16,699 nt of DNA from Acidimicrobiales bacterium (GTDB lineage: Bacteria > Actinomycetota > Acidimicrobiia > Acidimicrobiales > JABEUL01): the NCBI GenBank assembly GCA_013044465.1, contig JABEUL010000290.1, positions 1 to 16,699 on the forward strand, read 5' to 3'. The notes under the pieces were generated by a model. It made no database searches, was not told the origin of the DNA, and worked only from the letters and a program-made list of their open reading frames with translations. The translations under genes were made by a program, and so were the position numbers. Below, in pieces: positions 7,734 to 15,034 of the stretch. Position 1 is the stretch's first letter. Each line of letters starts with the position of its first letter.

Positions 7734-9374
7734 TCACAGTTTATTGAATAGGATTCTATGAGGAGGCATGGACTGATCCAAACCGGGATAATCTTGTCGG
7801 GTGTGTGCTCCTCTGCTCTCGTGTCTCATTAGGGCCGCTCCTGCTATTGCATGAGCTACTTCAGCTAAATTGAGCAGTTCCATATTTTCATGAGTAATAG
7901 GTAGATGATTTTTATGTGACTCAAAAAGCTCCTTGACACCTTTGGTGAAATTCCAAGCTCCAAGAAGTGATGATTCATCTCTAACTACTCCGGCATTTTT
8001 GCTCATATGATTTTGGAGAGCCACCTTTACCTGTTGCAAATCACCACTAAATGGGATACTCGTATTTTCAGTTTTTGGAAAGTCAAGGGCGAATGGAATC
8101 CCTACAACGTCATGCGGGTTCACTTCGGATCCCTCCGTCTCTCTAATTACAGCTCTCATGGCTCCACTTCGCTCTGGTCCAAATTGACCACCTAATATTG
8201 CTTCACTTACCCGTCCTGCAAATACCATTCCCTCCAACAGTGAATTTGAAGCGAGTCTGTTTGCTCCGTGTACCCCGGTGCAGGCAACCTCACCTGCAGC
8301 AAAAAGGCCTTCAATGGTCGTTGCTCCGTTGAGGTCAGTTAGGACACCACCGCATGTATAGTGAGCAGCTGGGGCTATCGGGAGCCACTCTATAGCCGGG
8401 TCAAGCCCAATATCGGCAAGAGACTTGGCAATGGTTGGAAACCGAGTATCAAATTCCGCCAAATGGGTGGCGTCAAGCCACATGCACTCGGCATTTTGCT
8501 CTGCCATTTTGATAGCTATTGCCAAACTGACCACATCACGCGGAGCTAGTTCATCTACAAAACGCTCACCTTTAATGTCTCTGATAAGTGCTCCGTGCCC
8601 TCGTAACGCCTCAGAAATTAAAGGCCGCGGCATTGCTCTGTGGTGAAGTGCCGTCGGGTGAAACTGAACAAACTCCAAATCTCCTACAACTGCCCCGGCT
8701 CGAAGTGCCATCGCAATTCCATCTCCAGTGGCTTCTTTTGGATTGGTAGTAACGGAAAATACTTGTCCAGCCCCACCAGTAGCCAAAATTACATTTGCAG
8801 CTCTTATGCTTTGAATTTCTCCTTTGGTATCAATTGCACTGACACCTTTGCATTTTCCGGCTTCAATAATGAGATCTAGAGCAAACCAACCTTCATATAG
8901 CCCGGCGGCACTATCTTTAACCGCCTTCACGAGTGCACGCTCCACTTCGGCTCCAGTTGCAAGACCTCCTGCATGCAATACCCTGGCATGGGAGTGACCA
9001 CCCTCTCTAGCCAATGAAAGTCTGCCTCCCGGCTGGCGATCAAACTCAGCCCCAAGTGTTATTAGTTCCTCTACCCTAGAGGGGCCCTCCTTGACAAGCA
9101 CTCTAACCGCATCAACATCGCACAGTCCCGCACCGGCACCAAGCGTGTCGGCCAAATGCAGATCTGTTGAGTCTTCGTCTTCACCTAGTACCGCAGCCAC
9201 GCCTCCCTGTGCCCATCTGGTAGTAGAGTCATCCAATGCAGCTTTGGTCAGAACGCCAACGTTTAAACTAGGCTCACTTGTCGCAAGCCTAACCGCGGCC
9301 GAAAGTCCTGCTACCCCGCTTCCTACTACGAGCACATCTAGTTCAATTTTAGAATTACTTCTTTCATTAGTCAT
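7734..9374 (-). CDS. nadB: L-aspartate oxidase
   Basis: NadB is an FAD enzyme that oxidises L-aspartate to iminoaspartate, which NadA condenses to quinolinate. The 546-residue protein shows the dinucleotide-binding GSGVAG (18-23), RWAQGG (53-58), EGGHSHARVLHAGG (124-137), the active-site stretch FQFHPTAL-like VQFHPTAL (236-243), SEALRGHGA (254-262), APRD with R279, HYTCGG with H338, and GVHGANRLASNSLLEG (368-382) with R373. These match the succinate dehydrogenase/L-aspartate oxidase family and favour NadB over fumarate reductase. A helical C-terminal domain is present. NadC is immediately downstream, but no nadA is in the window, so quinolinate synthase must be encoded elsewhere or supplied otherwise. 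A 105-base gap separates it from panD; no clear ribosome binding site precedes the ATG. Confidence 0.96.
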   Translation of the reverse strand: MTNERSNSKIELDVLVVGSGVAGLSAAVRLATSEPSLNVGVLTKAALDDSTTRWAQGGVAAVLGEDEDSTDLHLADTLGAGAGLCDVDAVRVLVKEGPSRVEELITLGAEFDRQPGGRLSLAREGGHSHARVLHAGGLATGAEVERALVKAVKDSAAGLYEGWFALDLIIEAGKCKGVSAIDTKGEIQSIRAANVILATGGAGQVFSVTTNPKEATGDGIAMALRAGAVVGDLEFVQFHPTALHHRAMPRPLISEALRGHGALIRDIKGERFVDELAPRDVVSLAIAIKMAEQNAECMWLDATHLAEFDTRFPTIAKSLADIGLDPAIEWLPIAPAAHYTCGGVLTDLNGATTIEGLFAAGEVACTGVHGANRLASNSLLEGMVFAGRVSEAILGGQFGPERSGAMRAVIRETEGSEVNPHDVVGIPFALDFPKTENTSIPFSGDLQQVKVALQNHMSKNAGVVRDESSLLGAWNFTKGVKELFESHKNHLPITHENMELLNLAEVAHAIAGAALMRHESRGAHTRQDYPGLDQSMPPHRILFNKL

Positions 9375-9479
9375 CTTGGAAACAGCACTTCACAGCCACT
9401 AATCAATACTTGCCACATCGATAGCTGATCTGTTCGAACTTTATACTTAGCTGTTTCAATAAAGGTTAAACTTGCAAAA
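9375..9479 (-). promoter_or_regulatory. Candidate promoter/operator region before nadB
   Basis: This 105-base gap contains, reading leftward, TATAAA (9445 to 9440) as a possible -10, next to an 8-base perfect palindrome GTTCGAAC (9432-9439). Two 8-base inverted arms, GAAACAGC (9379-9386) and GCTGTTTC (9450-9457 on the plus strand), flank it 63 bases apart. A match to TTGACA at proper spacing is lacking. The layout could suit a regulated promoter for the NAD genes, but no known NAD-regulator box was recognised. Confidence 0.3.
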
Positions 9480-9502
9480 CTAATTTAAAGCCGCTTCGGC
9501 TT
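9480..9502 (-). terminator. Hairpin at the panD 3' end, possible weak terminator or attenuator
   Basis: Reading leftward, AAGCCG-AAG-CGGCTT (9502 to 9488) forms a perfect 6-base stem with a 3-base loop inside the last panD codons. It is followed by TTTAAATTAGTTTT, which is T-rich but interrupted. It could partly end the folate/pantothenate transcript before the nadB promoter region. The stem is short and the T tract imperfect, so this is tentative. Confidence 0.3.
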
Positions 9503-9863
9503 CGACTATCAAAGACGTTCCGGCCGTCGGGGTATTTGACGCATCAACATGAACAACCTTTGGTTTAAAGTCATTTAATTCGGATTCTTCATAGTCAGCA
9601 TAAGTAATAATAATAACCTTGTCGCCGCTTTGAACGAGTCTTGCAGCTGCTCCATTGAGGCATACCTCACCTGGACCACCGACTATTGCATATGTTTCGA
9701 ACCTGGCCCCGTTATCTATATCGAGTATTGCGACTTGCTCATGTTCTTTGATGTCGGCTAGGTCCATGAGCCTGGGGTCAAGTGAAACAGAGCCCACATA
9801 GTGCAAGTTTGCATCTGTCACGGTCGCCCTATGAATCTTGGATTTCATCATTCTTCTTCTCAT
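9480..9863 (-). CDS. panD: Aspartate 1-decarboxylase proenzyme
   Basis: PanD decarboxylates L-aspartate to beta-alanine for pantothenate synthesis. It is made as a proenzyme that cleaves itself to form a pyruvoyl group. The cleavage site is visible as HYVGSVS, between G24 and S25, and the active-site residues K9, R54 and Y58 are in place; the NGAAA motif is at 70-74. The 127-residue length is usual. The start ATG abuts the panC stop directly (TAAATG when read leftward), indicating translational coupling. The N-terminal pattern Met, Arg at position 3, Met at position 5 and KSKIH matches mycobacterial PanD, so I kept the first ATG; ATGs at codons 5 and 6 are possible alternatives. The last codons form a GC-rich hairpin. 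Confidence 0.96.
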   Translation of the reverse strand: MRRRMMKSKIHRATVTDANLHYVGSVSLDPRLMDLADIKEHEQVAILDIDNGARFETYAIVGGPGEVCLNGAAARLVQSGDKVIIITYADYEESELNDFKPKVVHVDASNTPTAGTSLIVEAEAALN

Positions 9864-10796
9864 TTATCCTCTTTCAAGTCTGAGTGAGTCAGCTTTGACC
9901 ACATTGTTATTTTGGAATCCACTACCAGCCCTAGTATTTGGTTCGGAAAAATTTGCCTTTACGTTATCTATAAGCCTTACGTTAGAAAACTTTGCCGCGA
10001 CTAGCAACTGGACATCATTTCTAATTACATCGGGAACTAGGAGTGTTTTTGGGTCTACACATGTGGCGTAGTCGAGTTCTGCTCTAGCCTCGCACTTGAT
10101 CAAAGACTCCATTGCTCGTGCAACAGTTATCGAATTATTCTCCCCGCTCTCAATTAGCCCCTTGCCTAGTTGGAGAGCCTTATACAGAATTAATGCCGCT
10201 TGACGGTCGTCTTCAGAGAGTCTCACATTTCTAGACGAGGCAGCCAATCCGTCTGTTTCTCTTACAGTTTTGCATCCGATGACCTTTACTGGAAAAGAGA
10301 GATCTGCTGCCATCTGGTTAATTATTGCCAGCTGTTGAAAGTCTTTTTCGCCAAAGTAGGCACTGACTCTCCCAGCCATCGCAAAAAGTTTGGCCACCAC
10401 AGTAGCGACTCCATCAAAGTGCCCAGGTCTTGACTTTCCATCTAGAACTTCTGAAAGCTTTGAAACCGAAACTTTTGTAGGCAATGCCTCTGGGTAGTCC
10501 GGATACATCTCATTAATTGTCGGGGCAAAAACTACATCGGCTCCAGCTTGCCTGGCCAATTCCACATCCCGGTCGAGATCTCTGGGATAGGTTGAAAAGT
10601 CTTCACTCACGCCAAATTGAAGAGGATTGACAAAAACGGTGACCGCGACAAAATCATTTTCACTATGTGCCCTCACAATAAGTGAGGCATGACCGTCATG
10701 AAGATATCCCATAGTGGGCACAAGTCCAACTGTCTTTGACAGACGTGCTTGGTCCAAAGCGCTTTGGAACTCAGAAACTGTTGAAATTACCCGCAT
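9864..10796 (-). CDS. panC: Pantothenate synthetase (pantoate--beta-alanine ligase)
   Basis: PanC joins pantoate and beta-alanine using ATP, through a pantoyl-adenylate. The 310-residue protein has the nucleotidyltransferase-fold motifs PTMGYLHDGHASL (27-39, with the HxGH-type ATP motif), FVNPLQFG (55-62), the GEKDFQQ stretch (149-155) and RETDGLAASSRN (179-190, KMSKS-like). Most bacterial PanC end near the LIDN motif, here about residue 276. This protein has about 31 further polar residues of unknown use, though mycobacterial PanC is of similar total length. The ATG start overlaps the end of the DUF2520 gene by 10 bases, and its stop abuts the panD start. The beta-alanine it needs is made by the next gene. 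Confidence 0.96.
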   Translation of the reverse strand: MRVISTVSEFQSALDQARLSKTVGLVPTMGYLHDGHASLIVRAHSENDFVAVTVFVNPLQFGVSEDFSTYPRDLDRDVELARQAGADVVFAPTINEMYPDYPEALPTKVSVSKLSEVLDGKSRPGHFDGVATVVAKLFAMAGRVSAYFGEKDFQQLAIINQMAADLSFPVKVIGCKTVRETDGLAASSRNVRLSEDDRQAALILYKALQLGKGLIESGENNSITVARAMESLIKCEARAELDYATCVDPKTLLVPDVIRNDVQLLVAAKFSNVRLIDNVKANFSEPNTRAGSGFQNNNVVKADSLRLERG

Positions 10797-11614
10797 ATCT
10801 GGCCCTTTGCGTGTGAAATTTCATCCATCCTCTCGTGGTGAGAATCTGAACCACTTCTTTTGTGGATCTTAACCACATTGTCGAGAGGCTCCTCTAAAGG
10901 TCTTAGTCTTGCTGCATACTCTGAGAGCACTTGATACATTTGGCAACTTAGGTCACTGATGGAACCAATAGCTTCCAAGTGGGCTGCAATAGTCTCAAAG
11001 TCTCCTCTCACCGCAGGTCCCGTGATAGATTCTTCTGCTCCAATAGCCTCTACGTCATTAATCGAATTTCTTGCCAGATCGAAGTAAACACTTCTTGGAA
11101 CTCCTACTATCTCAGCAATCTTGGCAACTTGTGCCATCAGTGCCACACTATGATTCGCAGCAATTGTTGCGCCCGCATGATATAAAGTTCGGAATTCGTC
11201 TGAAACTTCAAAAGCATTTCCCTTTAAACTCTTGGCAATGCTAAGGACTTGAGGATCACCTGAAACAGCCATAGCAACTCCAGATAGCAACCTCTCAGCG
11301 CCAATCTCGGGGCTAGGCAGTGCACACAGCGGATGCAAACTTGCCTTTCTTAGGTGGGGTTCTAAGGCGCTCAAAGTGAGTGAGCCGGAGAGATGCATTA
11401 TGAGCGTTGAATCTTCGGGATATATATTTTGCGCCACTTTAACAACACAGGAATCTGGGACAGAAAGAACCAGCACATCTACGCCTTTTGCAGAACTTCT
11501 TGGATAGTTACGATCTAAAGGACCTTCAACGACATAGCCCAAGCTTGACAACGCCAAAGCTAGCGCCCCACCTGCTCGTCCATTTCCAATCAGACGCACT
11601 CGAAGTGCTTCCAT
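10787..11614 (-). CDS. Rossmann-fold and DUF2520 domain protein next to panC
   Basis: This protein of about 275 residues has an N-terminal NAD(P)-binding Rossmann segment with the glycine motif IGNGRAGGA (9-17), then VLSVPD (about 49-54) and LHPLCAL (93-99). A helical C-terminal DUF2520 domain follows, with YHAGATIAANH (145-155). The fold resembles ketopantoate reductase and 6-phosphogluconate-dehydrogenase-like enzymes. Its place directly before panC, overlapping it by 10 bases, is shared by many actinobacteria. It may supply ketopantoate reductase or another reductive step, but no activity can be claimed. I chose the second of two tandem ATGs (11612-11614) because GGAGG lies six bases upstream of it and only three before the first at 11617. 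It follows folBK by about 40 bases. Confidence 0.88.
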   Translation of the reverse strand: MEALRVRLIGNGRAGGALALALSSLGYVVEGPLDRNYPRSSAKGVDVLVLSVPDSCVVKVAQNIYPEDSTLIMHLSGSLTLSALEPHLRKASLHPLCALPSPEIGAERLLSGVAMAVSGDPQVLSIAKSLKGNAFEVSDEFRTLYHAGATIAANHSVALMAQVAKIAEIVGVPRSVYFDLARNSINDVEAIGAEESITGPAVRGDFETIAAHLEAIGSISDLSCQMYQVLSEYAARLRPLEEPLDNVVKIHKRSGSDSHHERMDEISHAKGQICG

Positions 11615-11625
11615 CATTTTCCTCC
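11615..11625 (-). promoter_or_regulatory. Strong ribosome binding site of the DUF2520 gene
   Basis: Read leftward, GGAGG then AAAATG precedes the ATG at 11612-11614. It is the strongest Shine-Dalgarno match I found in the window and marks the start of the DUF2520-panC-panD coupled set. Confidence 0.65.
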
Positions 11626-11655
11626 ACGTTCCAGCCCCGAAAGGGTGCCGTTCGC

Positions 11656-12480
11656 CTACAAGATCATATTATCTAATTTCCGTACACTTCCGCGCGCCAT
11701 TTTTGATTTTTGCCCACTTATAAGATCCGGCCGCAAATCACCCAAAGGTGCCAAGACGAAATTACGTTCCCACATGCGGGGATGGGGTACTACCAGTAAA
11801 TCAGAGTTGACCTCCAATTTTCCAATAAGCAAGATGTCTAAATCTAGTGTCCTGGGTCCGTTTTTTTCCTCTCGTACCCTATTTGCCCAGGTCTCTATGC
11901 CTTGGCATATCCTCAACATCTCCTCAGGGCTTCCATCGAAATCTAGCTCTGCAACAGCGTTTAGATACTTCTCTTGATCCTTTGGCCCTCCCACGGGCTC
12001 AGTCTCATAGATGGGTGAAAGTCTCTGGAATCCGGGAAGTCTCTCAATTGCGCCCTTTATAAAGTGTTCCCGGATGCCCAAATTGGAGCCGAGACCGATA
12101 TAAGTTGACCTAGATACGCCTAACTCTTGGACAGCTGAGACCGATCCAACGTCTGCTACGGGAGGTTTTACCTTCTCTACTCTAACTTTCGTCATGTAGA
12201 TAGGCAGGTTCGAATCCCTAAGCTCTTCATTGATACTTGTGGCAATCCTGTATGCGAGCGCCTCTAGCAGGTTAATTGGCTCTCCCAATATGATTTCACG
12301 AACTTTATTGATAACGATTTCATAGTCCAAAGTGTCCCCCAAATTGTCACTTTGACCTGCTCTATTTAGATCACCAGACAGTTCAACATCAACACAAAAG
12401 GGTTGGGAACCTAATTTCTCGGACTGAAGAACTCCATGAACACCTTCAAGTTCAATCCTATTTACGAAAATAGAACCCAT
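11656..12480 (-). CDS. folBK: Bifunctional FolB-FolK: dihydroneopterin aldolase / HPPK fusion
   Basis: One 274-residue polypeptide carries two consecutive folate enzymes. Residues 1 to about 115 are dihydroneopterin aldolase, with GVHGV (13-17), E21, NLLEALA (70-76) and lysines 103 and 105; it makes 6-hydroxymethyl-dihydropterin. Residues about 125-274 are 6-hydroxymethyl-dihydropterin pyrophosphokinase, with YIGLGSNLG (127-135), YETEPVGGP (158-166), GPRTLDLDI (208-216, with metal-binding D213 and D215) and PHPRM (232-236). The pyrophosphokinase loop reads EEKN where many members have a tryptophan before GPR. The product of the first domain is the substrate of the second. I chose the ATG at 12478-12480; an in-frame GTG at 12492 begins inside an AAAAGTGA stretch that may serve as its ribosome binding site. 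FolP, which uses the HPPK product, is encoded two genes upstream. Confidence 0.93.
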   Translation of the reverse strand: MGSIFVNRIELEGVHGVLQSEKLGSQPFCVDVELSGDLNRAGQSDNLGDTLDYEIVINKVREIILGEPINLLEALAYRIATSINEELRDSNLPIYMTKVRVEKVKPPVADVGSVSAVQELGVSRSTYIGLGSNLGIREHFIKGAIERLPGFQRLSPIYETEPVGGPKDQEKYLNAVAELDFDGSPEEMLRICQGIETWANRVREEKNGPRTLDLDILLIGKLEVNSDLLVVPHPRMWERNFVLAPLGDLRPDLISGQKSKMARGSVRKLDNMIL

Positions 12481-12494
12481 CTTGTAAGTCACTT

Positions 12495-13040
12495 TTAACG
12501 AATGGAGTTAGTTGCTGATTTGATCTTTAACGGGGTCTCAGGTGGAGCAAAATTAGTGACTATGGCAACGATGCTGCGACCATTGGAGCCCATTTTTCTA
12601 CTAACTAGCCTTTCAGTGACTGCAATTGCTTGGGGCCCACTCGGCAAAAGCCCAGTCCAAAGTAGGTAACCGGCCATTATCCCAACAAGCTGATCAGAAA
12701 CGTCTTCATTGTGCACAAGAACTTTGTCTCCATTTTCCATCCACGATGAAAACATGGCGTAAAGCTCTGGAAGGAAGATCTTTAAATCGGCATTTGGGGA
12801 AAGCGGGATATGAATAAATGGAAGCTGAAACTCGTCATAAACATATAGGTTGTGAGGGGATGACATTAAAGAAATGACTCTAGTGAATCCCTGAGCCTTA
12901 ATCCAGAGAATCTCCTCTTGCCTCCGAACCTTCCTGTGATTGGGAGCATGACCACCTGGACGCTCTGCAATAGCCAAATGATCCTCCAAGATCCACGAAA
13001 AGTTCCTGGGTACGATGCCTGCAGCCCACCTGCCTCTCAT
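12495..13040 (-). CDS. Degenerate dual-specificity phosphatase-like protein (putative pseudophosphatase)
   Basis: This is a 181-residue protein of unknown function. Its N-terminal stretch NFSWILEDHLAIAERPGG (13-30) resembles the entry strand of small dual-specificity phosphatases (n[fy]sWv..g.lA.s.rPg). A strand-helix order follows, then HIPLSP (77-82), KVLVH (106-110) and AGYLLWTG (123-130), which align with the phosphatase core. The catalytic P-loop C-x5-R should occupy residues 111-117 but reads N-EDVSD-Q, so the nucleophile Cys and the phosphate-binding Arg are both missing. No aspartate sits where the general acid is expected (about 81-82). I infer an inactive, possibly ligand-binding pseudophosphatase. 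The family assignment rests on motif reading only. The start ATG shares ATGA with the folP stop, and folBK follows almost at once, so it is firmly within the folate operon. Confidence 0.6.
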   Translation of the reverse strand: MRGRWAAGIVPRNFSWILEDHLAIAERPGGHAPNHRKVRRQEEILWIKAQGFTRVISLMSSPHNLYVYDEFQLPFIHIPLSPNADLKIFLPELYAMFSSWMENGDKVLVHNEDVSDQLVGIMAGYLLWTGLLPSGPQAIAVTERLVSRKMGSNGRSIVAIVTNFAPPETPLKIKSATNSIR

Positions 13041-13855
13041 GCCAATTCCTTTTCAGACGTCATTAAAGATAGAAGCCCAGTTGCCTGAACTGTCTCTTTA
13101 ACATCGTGTACTCGAACCATCTTTGCTCCTAATGCTAGTGCCCACATAGCACTAGCAAGACTACCCGGTAAACGATCCTCTACGCTCACCGGCTGTGTCG
13201 GATCAGTTGCACCCAGTACTCCTAAGAAGGACTTCCTGGAAGTACCTACAATCACCGGGTAATTTGACTCAACCAGTTTAGTAAGCCCTGCTAACAAGTC
13301 TAGATTGTCTTCCACACGCTTTCCAAATCCAATTCCAGGATCAATCCAAATCTCAGAAACGCCAAGTGCCTTGGCCTGCTTGGCTTTAGAAAATAAATAT
13401 TCGCCCACTTCTTCCAGGACATTTCCATAAGTAGGGTCAACTTGCATTTCCATCGGGTTGGCTTTCATGTGCATGGCAATCCAACCAACTCCAAGTTCAC
13501 TTGCTTGTTTTGCAAGCGAGGCTGAAACGTCATTTATCAAGGATGCCCCAACTGCTACAGCCGCCTTAGCTACATCAGGCTTATAGGTATCGACTGAAAT
13601 CCTCACAGGGCACTCTTGCCTGAGTCTTTCAATCACTGGTATTACTCTTTTTATTTCTTCCTCAACGGCAACTGGTGTGGCGCCGGGTCTTGTGGACTCT
13701 CCACCCACATCTATTATGTCTGCCCCCTCAGCTGCCATTTCGATTCCTCTTGCGACAGCGTCTTGGACAGCAAAATAACGCCCACCGTCGGAAAATGAGT
13801 CTGGAGTCACATTCAAAATCCCCATTATCAAGAAATCTTTTTTAATGTCAATCAT
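13037..13855 (-). CDS. folP: Dihydropteroate synthase
   Basis: FolP condenses 6-hydroxymethyl-dihydropterin pyrophosphate with p-aminobenzoate to dihydropteroate; it is the sulfonamide target. The 272-residue TIM barrel shows GILNVTPDSFSDGG (12-25, with N15), IDVGGESTRPGA (48-59), SVDTYKP (87-93), LINDVSA (106-112), IDPGIGFGK (171-179), GTSRKSF (204-210) and RVHDV (248-252). The loop MHMKANPMEMQ (128-138) stands where many enzymes have MHMxGxP. Its ATG lies 8 bases inside the end of folE, and its stop overlaps the phosphatase-like gene by 4 bases. All three are therefore likely translationally coupled. Confidence 0.97.
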   Translation of the reverse strand: MIDIKKDFLIMGILNVTPDSFSDGGRYFAVQDAVARGIEMAAEGADIIDVGGESTRPGATPVAVEEEIKRVIPVIERLRQECPVRISVDTYKPDVAKAAVAVGASLINDVSASLAKQASELGVGWIAMHMKANPMEMQVDPTYGNVLEEVGEYLFSKAKQAKALGVSEIWIDPGIGFGKRVEDNLDLLAGLTKLVESNYPVIVGTSRKSFLGVLGATDPTQPVSVEDRLPGSLASAMWALALGAKMVRVHDVKETVQATGLLSLMTSEKELA

Positions 13856-14441
13856 GTCTTTTCAAAAGCCCCATGGCTTCACTCCTCGTGGATGGATCAC
13901 TTCGGAACAATCCGCGGACCGCCGAGGTAATCGTCAGGGTCCCGGGCTTTTTAACTCCTCTCATAGACATGCATAGATGTTCGGCTTCCAAAACCACCAA
14001 AACCCCACGCGGTGCCAAAACACTTTCGAGTCCCTCTGCAATTTGAGTAGTCAAGCGCTCTTGAACTTGGAGCCTTCTCGCGTAGCCGTCAACGAGTCTT
14101 GCCAGTTTAGATAAACCTGTAATTCGGCCTGTTTCATTTGGAATATAAGCAACATGGGCTCTCCCGATAAATGGAGCAAGATGGTGTTCGCAGATTGAAG
14201 AAAATGGAATATCTCTCACCATGACCATCTCATCATGGCCAACGTCAAATGTCACTACCAAGTGGTCAGTTGGGGTCTCAAACTGGCCGCTTAGAAGCTC
14301 TTCGTACATTTCTGCTACCCGCCTGGGTGTATCTAAAAGCCCAACTCTCTCAGGGTCCTCACCTACTGCCAGAAGGAGATCGTGAATAGCCCTGGTGGCT
14401 TTTTCAATATCGATATTTGTCTTTCTTTGGCCTTGAGTCAC
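13848..14441 (-). CDS. folE: GTP cyclohydrolase I
   Basis: FolE converts GTP to 7,8-dihydroneopterin triphosphate, the first step of folate synthesis. The 197-residue protein has the zinc ligands C84 and H87 in SSICEHHLAPF (81-91) and C157 in HLCMSMRGVKKPG (155-167), plus the GRITGLSKLARLVD stretch (105-118). The presence of both cysteines places it with the zinc-dependent FolE1 type. The start is a GTG whose first bases overlap the hpt TGA (GTGA), a 4-base overlap typical of coupled genes. In many actinobacteria ftsH lies between hpt and folE; here there is no room for it. Confidence 0.97.
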   Translation of the reverse strand: MTQGQRKTNIDIEKATRAIHDLLLAVGEDPERVGLLDTPRRVAEMYEELLSGQFETPTDHLVVTFDVGHDEMVMVRDIPFSSICEHHLAPFIGRAHVAYIPNETGRITGLSKLARLVDGYARRLQVQERLTTQIAEGLESVLAPRGVLVVLEAEHLCMSMRGVKKPGTLTITSAVRGLFRSDPSTRSEAMGLLKRHD

Positions 14442-15034
14442 TGATCTGCCTTATTTTTCAGACACCAAATTCCATTCAAATTTCGATACTTTTCATCCAT
14501 ATCAAGTCCGTAACCTACAACGAACTTGGCAGGGATTGTAAATCCTACATATTTAAGTTCAAGAGGTGCTCGCTGCTGACCTTGTTTGACAAGGAGCGCA
14601 CAGACCTCCACGCTTGCCGGTTTCCTTGCTTGGAGATACCGCTGCAAGTAAGCAAGAGTCAAACCTGAATCAACTATGTCTTCAACCACTACAACATGGC
14701 GCTCTGTCAGGTCCACATCTAGATCCTTGACAATCCTAACTACACCTGAACTTCGAGTCGCAGATCCATATGAGGCAACCGCCATGAAATCCATCTCAAC
14801 TGGAAGCTTAATAACACGCGCTAAGTCCGACATAAAAAAGCTAGCGCCCTTTAGGACACCTACTAATAGTGGAGGACGGCCTCTGTACTCAGTAGTAATA
14901 AGATCACCAAGTTCTGCAACTCTTTCTCTAAGAGCATCCTTGGAGATAACGAGGTCACCAAGTGCTTCATGAGCCCATTGTGGGTGACCCATGTTAGGTT
15001 CAACATCGGACTCACTTAACTTAGGTGTGGGCAT
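14438..15034 (-). CDS. hpt: Hypoxanthine (guanine) phosphoribosyltransferase
   Basis: Hpt salvages hypoxanthine and guanine by transferring the phosphoribosyl group of PRPP. In 198 residues it shows the LKG loop (61-63), the PRPP-binding motif VVVVEDIVDSGLT (114-126, with E118 and D119) and the purine-binding KFVVGYGLDMDEKYRNL (170-186). About 15-20 N-terminal residues go beyond the usual family start, so the in-frame ATG of M15 is an alternative. I kept the first ATG because a weak GGA lies five bases upstream and it gives a 14-base overlap with tilS. The tilS-hpt pairing is common in bacteria. Here it leads directly into the folate genes, where Hpt and FolE both act in guanine nucleotide metabolism. 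Confidence 0.95.
   Translation of the reverse strand: MPTPKLSESDVEPNMGHPQWAHEALGDLVISKDALRERVAELGDLITTEYRGRPPLLVGVLKGASFFMSDLARVIKLPVEMDFMAVASYGSATRSSGVVRIVKDLDVDLTERHVVVVEDIVDSGLTLAYLQRYLQARKPASVEVCALLVKQGQQRAPLELKYVGFTIPAKFVVGYGLDMDEKYRNLNGIWCLKNKADQ

Noticed and set aside
9091..9402. A 103-codon plus-strand frame opposite the nadB start
   Set aside because: Its Thr/Ser/Pro/Ala-rich translation is the usual antisense artefact; nadB is clearly the real gene.
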